Shown here in pieces: positions 11,670 to 21,658 of a stretch of 64,000 nucleotides of DNA. Numbering within the stretch: position 1 is the stretch's first letter; each line of letters opens with the position of its first letter. This DNA comes from Halocaridina rubra. Taxonomy: Eukaryota; Arthropoda; Malacostraca; Decapoda; Atyidae. The position numbers and the translations under genes are program-made. The notes beneath the pieces were generated by a model, which made no database searches, was not told the origin of the DNA, and saw only the letters and a program-made list of their open reading frames with translations. The DNA lies in NCBI GenBank assembly GCA_037179515.1, contig JAXCGZ010002294.1, positions 1 through 64,000 of the forward strand, read 5' to 3'.

Positions 11670-13172
11670 CTACAGCATCCAATCACCTGATTCCTTCCAC
11701 GACAGTTTCCTGGTCACACGATGAGGATGTGCAGCAGGAAGTGCGGGCGATGATGTTGGAGCGACGTGACCTGCAGATGAGTGAGACGTAACGCGGTCCA
11801 TTAGTGGTAACGGTGATGTTGGGGCATCACTCGTTGGAGTATTTTGTTGCACAAAAGTTGAAAGTGGCTTAACAGGAGTCTGAGTAGGTGGTAGTGTGTC
11901 TTTGGCAGGTGTCTGGCAAGGAGGAGGACTAAGGGTGTCGGAGCCTGTTGATGGCTGTGGGTTCCACTGCAAAGAATATGTGGGATAGGCTGCGGGCATG
12001 GCAATATTCGTTGATGCTAGGAGAGAGGCACAGAGGTGCTTCCTGTTCCGTTTAGTTAACCTGTCAGAACCGTCGATCTTGATGCTGTACTTGTCGTGAT
12101 CCAGAACCTCGGTGACTGTGCCACTTCTATCCCAGCGCTTAGTATGATTTCCAGCACCATTCTGCACAAAGCACCTGTCCCCGATGTGGAGCGGGCGGGC
12201 AGGCTGAGTATGGGCATCAAGGGACTCCTTTGACCTAGCATAACGTGTGCAGAGAGCCAACTCCTTCATCTTCCAAGCCTTCTGCTAATAAGGTCTGATG
12301 TTTGGGTTGGAGAACTTTTCCCAGCTCACAAAAGAAAGTGAGTCCCTCAATGGCTTTCCAAAGATGATTTGCGCAGGAGAGATGTCACAGTCAGGGTCAG
12401 GCATGTTTCTCAGTTGTAGAAGGGTTCTCAGGAAGGGGCCATTATCAAGATTTCCTGTTGGGCCAATATTGGATCTCAGAAGCCGCTTTGTGCGTTTGAC
12501 AGCGACCTCAGCCCTACCATTCGATTGTGGGTGATATGGGGATGACTCGCGATGCTTGATGCCCCATTTACTTAGGAAATCTTGAGTGGTATTGGCTGTG
12601 AACTCTGGACCACTGTTGCTAGAGAGTTCCTTAGGGACGCCAAATGTGGCAAATAATGATTAGAGGCATCCGATGAGGCCTGTAGCACCTGCACAGGAGG
12701 GCATGCTAATACATCTCGCATTGCGGTTGCAGTCAACACATGCTGCCCGTATTGTATGAATGTCAGCGGTAAGCCCTGGCCAGAGGACAATGGCATGTGT
12801 ACGTAACTCCATCTGTGAAGTTCCTTGGTGAGCTGAGTGAAGGTTGTTCAGAACAGCATGACGGAGCAAGGGTGGAACAACGACCCGATCTTGATAGAGA
12901 ACATCACCATCTGAAGTGTAGAGTGCATCCCGGTATTGCCAAAATGGGGCAGCATGTGGCATAGTCTTGTCAGTTTCTGGAAAGCCATTCTCAATTGTTT
13001 GGACTAGAGCCCACATGTGGTCATCCTTCCGAGTTTCTTCGACAATATGGGACCATGGGAGTGTCACACCCTTGGCAGTTTCACGTTGGATAGTGGCAGC
13101 ATGCGCATATTCCATATGATCATCGGTGCTTAGGGAACTTAGTACGACTGATGGCGAATGATTCCCAGGCAT
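11670..13172 (-). pseudogene. Gypsy integrase region
   Basis: At 12660-13172 lies the HHCC zinc-binding domain: LHSAHQGTSQMELRTHAIVL followed by WPGLTADIH and CVDCN. The catalytic core follows at about 12290-12650, seen as GVPKELSSNSGPEF and YHPQSNGRAEVAV. The second catalytic residue, normally the D of SDNGPEF-like motifs, reads N here; the final E is kept. At 11670-12269 is the C-terminal part (GDRCFVQNGAGNHTKRW, then GTVTEVLDHDKYSIKI) with a proline/threonine-rich tail. Frames are broken near 12660 and again at about 12280 by a stop. The enzyme would join retroelement cDNA to host DNA; this copy is inactive. Confidence 0.8.
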
Positions 13173-13229
13173 GTGAATAATTTTAAAGCGTCATGGCAGA
13201 GTGCAATGTTTCAGTCAAAAAAGCCTTGT

Positions 13230-14524
13230 GTTTGTGATCTCATCAAGGGTGTGGTCGCCAAAAATCTTGACCAGTGGTTTGTGGTCTGTTACAATTAGCA
13301 AGTTATCGGACCCCTGCGTAATGAAATGAGTTTGTTCCATGCCCCATGCAACGGGGAGTGCCTCTCCTTCAATCTGTGTATATGTTTACTCTGCACTTGA
13401 GAGGAAATGGGGGAACCCAGCAAGAACATTTCATTACCCATCCACACAGCAATCGGGAATTCCTGAGGGGCAGATGCAGTGTTTCTGAAGCAAGAAATAT
13501 CCAGTGCCACTTGTCAACCAATCTGGCCTAAGGCAAGTCCTCACTGACATATCAAATATCATCATACCTTCCTTGATCACCTCAATGATGGCAGCTTTCG
13601 AGGATTGAAATGCTTCTTCAAGTACTGGGGTCCAGAAGAACTTCTGCCTCAGGCTGAGGAATTGTTTGAATGGGGCCATAATGTCTCTCAGCTGAGCATA
13701 GTTACTAACCTGTTTCACTAGGCCAAACCAGCTGCGAATGTCAGTCGTGAAGGTGGGAGTTGAGAAGTCCCCGATGACCTCGAGGAATTTGGCCTGGGGT
13801 TCAATAGAAGTGTCAGTGATGCGGAAACCGGCAGTGTCACCTTCTCATTCTGCAAATTGGAACTTGTTTGGATTTAATACTATGCCCGCATCGCTAACAG
13901 CCTTCAGGAAATCTATGGTACGCCACCAATGGTCTTTTAAGTTCTCATCATTAATTACGGTGTCATCTACACACCTTTCTTTGCGCTCAAAGTCAGACAG
14001 GATTGCATTGAACCGGCGGTTGTAGCCATCACCTGATGAGAGGAATCCATGTGGGGCTCAACAGTAGTTCCATCTGCCAAATGGTGTGATAAACGTTGTT
14101 AAATTGCGGCCAGATTCGCGAAGAGGAGCGGAATGGTAGCCTTTCCAGGCATCTGATACAGTCTTCCATGAATTTCGTGGTATTCGTCTTGCTAGGCAAA
14201 AGGGTGATTCAGTAGCTTGCGTGTGACTACCATTCTGTGGCACCATGTTGCTGGCTTTCCATAGGGTATTCATTCTATGACACCAAGTGCCTCGTCACAA
14301 AGTAAGTCCTTGTGCACTTTTTCCAGCCAAAGTGCAGGGATTGATACGGCAGTGTGGTAAGCATGAGGAATGGCTGCATCATCTAAATGTATTGCCACCG
14401 GTGGGCCGTCCATGGCTGGCAAGGGGCAGTGGGGACATGTGTTGAATGTAGAAGATGAATAACGATCAATCAGCCAATCATGCATTTTCTTGTTGTTCTC
14501 CACTTTACAAGGGAATGGAAGCAC
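13230..14524 (-). pseudogene. Gypsy reverse transcriptase and RNase H
   Basis: The - strand reads through several frames. 14270-14524 gives the RT entry region (PHCPLPAMDGPP, ALGVIE). 14058-14273 gives SPFCLARRIPRNSWKTVSDA and LTTFITPFGRW. The catalytic box CVDD is intact at 13962-13973. At 13434-13718 follow YAQLRDIMAPFKQFLS and the RT-RNase H connector (AAIIEVIKEGMMIFD, LRPDW). RNase H continues in broken frames to about 13230. In-frame stops are visible near 14056 and 13848, and a frameshift lies between 13510 and 13434. It is a decayed copy of a Ty3/Gypsy polymerase. Confidence 0.8.
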
Positions 14525-14596
14525 ATATGGTTGCTGTGGAGAGGGTTGACGTCTCTGACATTTACAGTTGTTACTGCCCTCATTACCGGTACTGCA

Positions 14597-15112
14597 TCAT
14601 GCATTCATTGCTCTGATAGCACTGACTGAGATTTGTGGAATGGAGGCACTGGGTTGTTGATGAGCATCACCGATGTTTGGGAAATCAGGTGGCAGGATTC
14701 CAAGAGTAAGGAGGGATTCTTGTGACAAATAGAGGCAGTGGACATCGCTACTGACGTAGATCATCGCATGAGAAGATTTAATGTTTCCATGAGTATCATG
14801 GCCCTCAAGGATGCCAAAAAAGGCACCATCGATCTTGATTTGGAACTTGTTAGCCGCTTGCAAGTTGAGTGACACAGGGCGTAGATCATCTCGAGGGAAA
14901 TCGTGTGCTATGAATTGGTTGAGGGACCAAACATTGGACTGAGCACCACTGTCAGAAATTGCATCTACATCAGCAAACATGGGTGAACGGGGTGCATGAC
15001 GAGAACCTGGAGCAGTATAGTCAATGCTAATTCTTAATTTAACAGTAGGGTGCTTAGTGACCCAAGCACGACGCCACTCAACTGATGTAAAGATGTGATG
15101 CTGTAGAGCCAC
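14597..15112 (-). pseudogene. Gypsy aspartic protease region
   Basis: About 170 residues open on the - strand. DAISDSGAQSNVW (near 14940-14965) has the D-S-G active-site triad of a retropepsin-like protease, which would cut the Gag-Pol polyprotein. It lies between gag (higher coordinates) and RT (lower coordinates), as expected for gag-pro-pol order. The second half (SSHAMIYVSSDVHCLYLSQE) fits the fold's distal part. The frame is intact here, though the element as a whole is not. Confidence 0.65.
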
Positions 15113-15202
15113 TGCCTGGGGGTCTGCTGTTGGTGGAGTCCAGCGTTGTCCTTGGCTTTGGCATGTTGGTGTTATGGATGAGATTTGGGATAATGGGCTC
15201 TC

Positions 15203-16106
15203 CTAGATGGCGACAGCATTAGCCCATGCTATACTATGCCGTGCTCCGCTGCTCCTCTGTCTCCGGGCCAAATAACACTCTTTGCAGTGTTCATGAGCTT
15301 TGTGATTCCATCCTCGGGCATTTTCTGTGAATATAAAGAATTTTCTACCACAGTCGGGGCAAGGTGCTTGCCTGGTCCTATCTGCAAGAGGTGGCGGAGG
15401 AGGTGGTGGCTGGCGTTTCTTGTTCATTTGTGTTGCGTCCGTGTCTGATGTGTAATTGTTGATGCGTTTGAATGAGGATGTGGCTAGCAGCATGCCCTCG
15501 ACACTTAAGGCTTCATGGCGAATATCAGTGTCGGTGATCCTTGCAAAAAGTACATCACGGTGAGTCTCATCTCTGTAGTTTACCAGATTGTCCTTGCCAC
15601 ATCCACATTTATGTGACACAACAAACCCACAAGTTTCTGCCTTGCCTCAAACTCTGGCTGCAAAATCCTGACTGCATTTTGGTGCATAGCAATAAATTCT
15701 GCGCGTTCACTCCAAGGGCTACAGGGATGCTGGCCAATGACTTTATGGCCCTCATGACCTCATTGACAGGCTATGTGGTGATGACTGGGTTAATTTTATG
15801 AAGGGCATCTCCAAGCGCATCACTGGAACACTGAAAAAGATTGATGCAGAGGCTACATCTATATCTGAACTCACCGTAGAAATTATCCCAATGGCACTCA
15901 GATGTCTCACTTTCCACTCCCATGTCAGTGCGTGGACGCTCCAGCTTTGGACTTTTATTGCAAGCAGTGGCATTTGCATCATTATTGGCAATGAGTTGAT
16001 GAGTAAGATTGTGGTTTGTGAGGTGGGTGACGACAATGACATCGCTGCCGTCAACAATCTTGAAGTCACAGTTGGGCAGGCTACACGAGAGAATCACCAT
16101 TGTTAA
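15203..16106 (-). pseudogene. Gypsy gag
   Basis: The probable start codon is at 16100. The N-terminal part at 15771-16100 begins MVILSCSLPNCDFKIVDG and has a HLTNHNLTHQ stretch followed by KLERP. The C-terminal part at 15203-15619 shows CGCGKDNLVNYRDETHRDVL and a cysteine/histidine cluster CPDCGRKFF, NHKAHEHCKEC that could bind nucleic acid. The join between the two is frame-shifted around 15620-15770. Gag would form the particle that packages the element's RNA. Confidence 0.7.
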
Positions 16107-16158
16107 GTATAATAGTTGTAGCCTAGTCTAACCTAGGTGACCCTCAGCTGGTGAATCA

Positions 16159-16228
16159 AATTGCCACTATCATGAAGAAAACTCATCGTAAATGCAAAAT
16201 ATCTTAATTGACAATGATAGTGGCAATT
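16159..16228. repeat. 15-bp inverted repeat in Gypsy leader
   Basis: AATTGCCACTATCAT at 16159-16173 and its exact reverse complement at 16214-16228, 40 nt apart. It lies between the gag start and the probable 5' LTR, so it would form a stem-loop in the element's leader RNA. No clear tRNA primer-binding site was identified nearby. Confidence 0.7.
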
Positions 16229-16554
16229 CTCTGTAACTAAGAGAACCCGCTATCAGAGAATGTCAAAATAAAAACACATTTAGTTAACTATGAGATAAAT
16301 CAGATATGATGAACAAATTAATGATATAAAAACTTTGCTAGACTAGAATAGATGTAGGCCTAAGCCTATAAGCCCTTGCACTTGGTAATAAGTTCATTGT
16401 TAACCTACTCTTAATAAAATATTAATAGTAATAATAAATAATTTACTAAATATATGGAAAAACTGAAAGTAGCTTGACAAAAACTTAATATCCAAAAACA
16501 TGCTAGGCTAGGCTTAGGCTCTAAGAAGTACCTTGATAAATGAACTTAGTACAC

Positions 16555-17519
16555 TCGCCTCTTTGAACAATGCGAGGATAGGTTCTCTGAAGTAATGTGT
16601 AATGTAAAATTCACATACTGTAACCAGTCATTTACCATAAGAATCAATGATAATAGGCATCTATATGTTCCACACCCGTACATGAACACACTTTGCCAAA
16701 GAAATAAGATAAGTAAAACATATTTTATAAGTACCTAACAAAGCTGAAAGACCTCTGGCTATGTATAATAATATACAAATATTGTACATTATAAAAGATA
16801 TACAGATTTATAAATAAATACTGTACAGCAAAAAAAATTAACGCACCCTGAGAACGAACCCTTACCTGCTAATGTAAACAAAGATGACATAAGCGGTAGG
16901 AGAAGGAGGAGGACTCTTAAGCGATAGGAGATGGAGGAGAAGAGGAGGAGGAAGGGGGAGAGCAAACCACTGGTTGTTTTTGGGGTTAATACTGAGTGAA
17001 GAGAGACTGCAGCACATGGCAGCATGGTGGGAAACTGCCTCAGCGGCGGTCTCTTAGTTACTAAACAACCATTTTTTTTAGCTTTTTCTCGCGCTCACGT
17101 GCGTAGCTCGCGCATTTCGTATTATTTTACTATTATTTTTTGGAGGCGTTATTCCAATTTTGCGTATTATAGCAACGCGTAAAAAGCGAGTTGACAGTAT
17201 TAAAAAAAAAGCATGCTAGGCTAGGCCTAGGCTATATGTGTTATCTACTTACATCTTGCAACTGTCAAGGGATGGATATCAGTCTTTGAACAATAACACA
17301 TTAATACTGTAATAATAATAAATGGATTACTTTACCTACTTAGTAGTTTTAAGATAGAAATCATAATAAAAGAAACATAGGAGGACAAACTCTGTACTCC
17401 TGATAATTGAAAACAGCTGATTGCAGTTTTACCAGATATGTAAGTATTGCTGATAATTGTAAACAGCTGATTGCAGTGTTACCAGATATGTAAGTATCAC
17501 CAATATACATCACTCTTCA
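16555..17519 (-). repeat. probable 5' LTR of the Gypsy element
   Basis: On the - strand it begins TGAAGAGTGATG at 17519 and matches the 3' LTR at 11350-11630 over its first ~310 bp. It includes the landmark CATGCTAGGCTAGGCCTAGG near 17211 and then a 640-bp segment similar to 9595-10255. The end near 16555 is set by similarity to other copies. A second GCTAGGCTAGG phrase lies just outside at 16500. The two LTRs differ by internal repeats and many substitutions, so the insertion is old. Confidence 0.6.
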
Positions 17520-17714
17520 GTAACATTTTATAGTGTAACATTTTTGTGTTGTATTGCATTGCCATATTAGTTTTTCTGGTTTTTCTTCATGCTACTTCCA
17601 ACCAAGTATGTTTTCTAATTTTGTTATGGTATATCTACTATTTTGATAACTAAAGTCGTAAAAGATGTGTATACTGAGAGCATAGCTGATACAGCATCCA
17701 TTTATATGCTTCAG

Positions 17715-17950
17715 AATACTTCAAGAATGGCCATACCCTGTATCTGAATTCTGGATTAAGCTCTTCCAGAAATCACTACGGACAAAGAGTTATCACCAGG
17801 GAGGCCGATCTCGTCACTGCACATGAATTTGGTCATAACTGGGGATCAGAGCATGATCCTGATCGCCCCGAATGCAGTCCAAGTGCCAGCCAAGGAGGTT
17901 CCTATCTCATGTACACATACTCAGTATCAGGTTATGACATCAATAATAAG
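17715..17950 (+). CDS. ADAM17: ADAM17 exon: metalloprotease catalytic site
   Basis: The exon follows the acceptor ATATGCTTCAG and ends before the donor GTCAGT; it is 236 bp, entering with two bases of a split codon and leaving in phase 0. It encodes 78 residues including the adamalysin zinc site [11 protein letters not shown] (17822-17854): three histidines hold zinc and the glutamate activates water. Then follow EHDPD, a cysteine, and [13 protein letters not shown], where the methionine is the Met-turn. ADAM17 (TACE) is the membrane sheddase that frees TNF-like and EGFR ligands and other ectodomains. The exons for signal peptide, prodomain and the earlier catalytic part are not in the window. 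Confidence 0.93.
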
Positions 17951-18281
17951 GTCAGTACACTATCAGAAAGCTTAACATTCTCAGTATTGTAAAGAAATAA
18001 GGCTTCAAAATTTGTTATGTTGTGATGTTTGTTATCTACTTACAGACATAGCACTTAAAGTATATATACTTTGATTTAAAGGAACTGTCATTACACTAAA
18101 ACACAAACATGTATTTGGGATATAAACTTTCAAGGTATTGCAGCTCAGAATGTATACAAAATGTTAGTGCTATAAACATAGTTTTACCTTACAGATTTAT
18201 GGGGAGGGCTTAAAATATATAAAATCTATATAGTTATTGCACTCAGTAAATATGCAGCACTTAAGGATTATATCTTTTCAG

Positions 18282-18723
18282 AGATTTTCTCCTTGCAGTC
18301 TTCGAGCAATTCGTGCAGTACTTGTTGCGAAATCCTCCAGGTGTTTCACTGAGCCAGAGGAATCATATTGTGGAAACCAAAGAGTAGAAGGCCAAGAAGA
18401 ATGTGATGCTGGACTTGTTGGGCAAGATGACATTGACATGTGTTGTGATAAGCATTGTAAACTTCGACCAGGTGCTAATTGTAGTGATCGTAATTCTCCA
18501 TGCTGCCAGAGTTGTCAGTTCATGAATCATGGTGTAAAATGCAGGGAAAAACAACCTGCAACATGTGAAAATGAGTCTAGATGTTTGGGAACTAAGGCCG
18601 AATGTCCAAAAGCAAAACCTATGGAAGATGGCACTCCATGTATTGAAAAAGGACAGTGTCTTCAGGGAACTTGTCTACCATACTGCGAAACACAGGATAT
18701 GCAAAGCTGCATGTGTGACACAA
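18282..18723 (+). CDS. ADAM17: ADAM17 exon: end of protease domain and disintegrin domain
   Basis: Acceptor TATCTTTTCAG, donor GTAAGA; 442 bp, phase 0 in and phase 1 out. After about 30 residues finishing the catalytic domain ([14 protein letters not shown]), the cysteine-rich disintegrin domain begins at [14 protein letters not shown]. It contains MCCDKHCKL and the stretch [14 protein letters not shown], a hallmark of ADAM17 rather than other ADAMs. The exon then runs into the start of the membrane-proximal domain ([18 protein letters not shown]). The reading frame continues past the donor as intron sequence to 18851; the ADAM17 homology stops at the donor, which supports splicing there. Confidence 0.93.
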
Positions 18724-18929
18724 GTAAGAATATATGTGTATGTGTATTACTTTTAGACTTTGCTTATTTTCATTCCTATTTGAACTTTCGTATTATTTTA
18801 TTAAATCTTATCTTCAATCCTGTTGTAACTTTGGGAATTTTGTTTTATTAAATTTTAATGCTATATAAAAGTGTTAAAAATCTAGATTACAATCAATAGC
18901 AAAACTGATATAAGGTAGATTTATTTAGG

Positions 18930-19050
18930 TATAGGAACTCGAGGAAGAGAAAGGTACTTGGGGCGTAAGGAATGGCATCCATCCCTAATTCCTGAGCTCC
19001 AACTTGTCTGTGTCCATCCCCATAATGGGGATTAATAGTAACATAAAGTA
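18930..19050 (+). repeat. SINE-like fragment (shared core)
   Basis: Contains GGAATGGCATCCATCCCTAA and TGTCTGTGTCCATCCCCATA, which recur in related form at 21040-21110 and 31545-31590. The tRNA-like head is degraded here. It lies in the ADAM17 intron between the disintegrin and membrane-proximal exons. Confidence 0.5.
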
Positions 19051-20957
19051 GCAAACCACTGAAAAAGTAGCAAGCAGTTTATCTCTCAAAATCTATGGAT
19101 AAGAAAGATAGACTAAGTGCTTGAAATATATTTAATCTGAAAAAGTTGGCATTGCTTTGCATATGTATCACTATATACTCATCTATTGTTTCAAATAACA
19201 CTACCCTCGAAGTCCTCTTTGTCACCTAATATGGATATCTGACACATTGATTACAATAAGAAAATGAAAAAGTACTATTCACACAAAAAATTATGTAATC
19301 AAAGGTAGCTAATTTACACACTTGCGTAACTTATTCGAATGTCAGGGAAAATAATGGAACCTTGGGTGAAAGAAAAGAGAAGAAAGAATTACCTGGGAAA
19401 AAATGCACACAAGTATTTCCCAGTAAGTTAATATGATCCAAATTACACATCAAACGGTTATATTGTTTTAAATTGGTATATGCTAGTATGTCTGTGTGGA
19501 TGAGATCTCTCCATCATAGGAGGCTTCTGTCCATCTCTTAAATTCTCTTTTTTATTTATTTTTCCCTACATACTTTTTCTCCCTCTCTTCTTTATAAGTC
19601 TTCTAATCACACCACCTATGTTAAAGGCAATTCATTATCCTGCTTTTCTCATGTTGTATATTCAGATTATATTAAACACATCACCTTTAATACTACCAAT
19701 GCTGTTTCTGCTAAATCAAACTGTTTTATATAAGAATGCTATTCAGTATTTTTTCTTGTGACCGACTTTGGAAAATTTCGAATACTGATGCAATTTGATG
19801 CAATATTTTGCTTAATATTAGTAAACATAGCTCATATCTCTTACTTCTTAATATTTTTCATTCTCTTGGGGAGATGAACAAGAATACCGCCTCCATGTTG
19901 TAAAAGTCATGTCAATTGTGCATATCAAAAGGACCATTAGCTGAAAAACTCTAACCTGAAACCTAGTACTTCTGATATTCCAGTGAATGGGCTTGGGCTT
20001 TGACCTAGTCACAACCTTATAAGGGGGATTGTAGCCTTAAATCCAATTACTTTTATATGATCGGGTATGAATAAAATATCTTTACATATGATAATGTTAA
20101 AGAATACATAGGATATATCAATATCTTTATATATGTTAATAAAGAAAAGCATTAATTGCGATGTCCACGAAAATACATTCTGAACATCAATGGAACCGAA
20201 TCTGCGTTGCTGCCTACTTGTTTATGTAAAAGCATTGTAATGGTTGTGCCACTATAACAGATAAAAATCTCCATATCACAGTGGAACCTATACTTGCAAA
20301 CACTTTCCCTTTAATTTTGAATAGATATAAATAATAATGAATATTATTTATATATTAATATACAACAAACATTCTGAACATCAAGGGAACTGAATCTGCA
20401 TTGCTGCCTACATTTTCATGCAGAAGCATTGTAATGACTGCCACTATAACAGATAAGAATCTGCATATCACAGTGGAACCTTTACTTGCAAACATTTTCC
20501 CTTTCATGTTGATTATACCGGTATATAAGTAATAGTAAGTATTATTTCCAATTTATGTTGGTTATTAATATAAAAACTTAATTGAGACAAAGCTAGAATA
20601 TACATAAACAAATAAAGAAATATTTGTATGACAGAATATAATAAAGAGTGATTACTCCGTATGTATGAAGCAGAGAGAAAAAATATAATAATAAGATAAA
20701 GAAGGAGAATAAGAACAGGAATCTTCCTTATCATCATCGTCACAAACACTTTTTTCACTTTTTTTATGAGTGTGACACTGGAATGGTGGAATGGGCAAAG
20801 AATATTTCCTTCTTTAGGCCCGGGCACCAAGAAAATATTTAGGAAAAGTAGCAGCTTTAGGACAAGGCAGATTAAGAGATTGATAAGCATTAAAAACTGG
20901 CTGGAAGATTAGTCGAAAAAGTAATATGTATTTTTCATCAGTTTTCATGTCATAATG
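19051..20957. other. ADAM17 intron, one tandem duplication
   Basis: AT-rich intron. A 194-bp segment is duplicated in tandem: CATTCTGAACATCA starts at 20176 and 20370, and both copies share GCATTGTAATG and CATATCACAGTGGAACCT. A dispersed repeat near 20770-20870 (GGCCCGGGCACCAAG) resembles 49690-49770. No exon was recognised. Confidence 0.6.
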
Positions 20958-21125
20958 TGGGGTACCAAGGTAGCTGAGTGGTTAAGTTACTCAACCCAGG
21001 AGTTGATAGACCAGGGGTATAGTGTATTATGGGGCGATAGGAAGGGCATGCAGCGATAATTTCCAGGCCACGATCTGACTGTGTCCCCTCCCATAATGGA
21101 GACCAATAATGACACTTAAAACGAG
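20958..21125 (+). repeat. tRNA-derived SINE
   Basis: The head has an A-box TAGCTGAGTGG (about 20971) like those of leucine or serine tRNAs; the B-box is decayed. The body has GGAAGGGCATGCAGCGATAA and CTGACTGTGTCCCCTCCCAT, the core shared with 18930-19050 and 31474-31595. It lies about 115 bp before an ADAM17 exon. Confidence 0.6.
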
Positions 21126-21239
21126 GAGTAGTATTTTGTTTAATATCATAGTGTGTTATTTTCTTACTCATCAAGTTTAGTAAGTATAATATTCACCACC
21201 TTTCAGTTTTAGATAATATTAAAATTTTTAATCTTTCAG

Positions 21240-21355
21240 TTGATGATGCTTGCAAGAGGTGTTGTCGAAAAACTCTCAATGATACCTGCTTTCCTGTAAT
21301 GCCTGTTGACATCCTGCCAGATGGTACACCATGTATTCATGGTTTTTGCAACAAG
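21240..21355 (+). CDS. ADAM17: ADAM17 exon: membrane-proximal domain
   Basis: Acceptor AATCTTTCAG, donor GTAAGA; 116 bp. It enters with two bases that complete the codon split by the previous exon (phase 1) and leaves in phase 0, so the frame joins 18282-18723 to 30906-31339 exactly. It encodes [16 protein letters not shown] and then [14 protein letters not shown], the cysteine-rich membrane-proximal segment that in ADAM17 helps recognise substrates and respond to disulfide exchange. Confidence 0.92.
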
Positions 21356-21560
21356 GTAAGAGCACCATATTGTGTGAGATTACCAGATGAGCATTTGACA
21401 TATCATAAGAGGAGACTTCAATTGATAGCTATTATTATGGAGGAATGAGTACTCTCCTTATAATTCCTATTCTTGTTAAAAGTAATAATAAAATGGAAGC
21501 TGGTGTCTAGCAATCGCTCCCTCCCTTGATTTTTGTGCACTGGGAAGTTGGATAATTTTT

Positions 21561-21563
<3 letters not shown>

Positions 21564-21655
<92 letters not shown>
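21564..21655. repeat. (AT)n microsatellite
   Basis: TA repeat of about 92 bp forming the left border of the 273-bp satellite. Confidence 0.97.

Positions 21656-21658
<3 letters not shown>

Noticed and set aside
18724..18851. Extension of the ADAM17 disintegrin exon to the stop at 18851
   Set aside because: A GTAAGA donor at 18724 and the matching phase of the exon at 21240 show that the hydrophobic extension is intron sequence.
20513..20890. Hydrophobic 125-residue frame on the - strand
   Set aside because: AT-rich intron and repeat sequence; no homology or start context.
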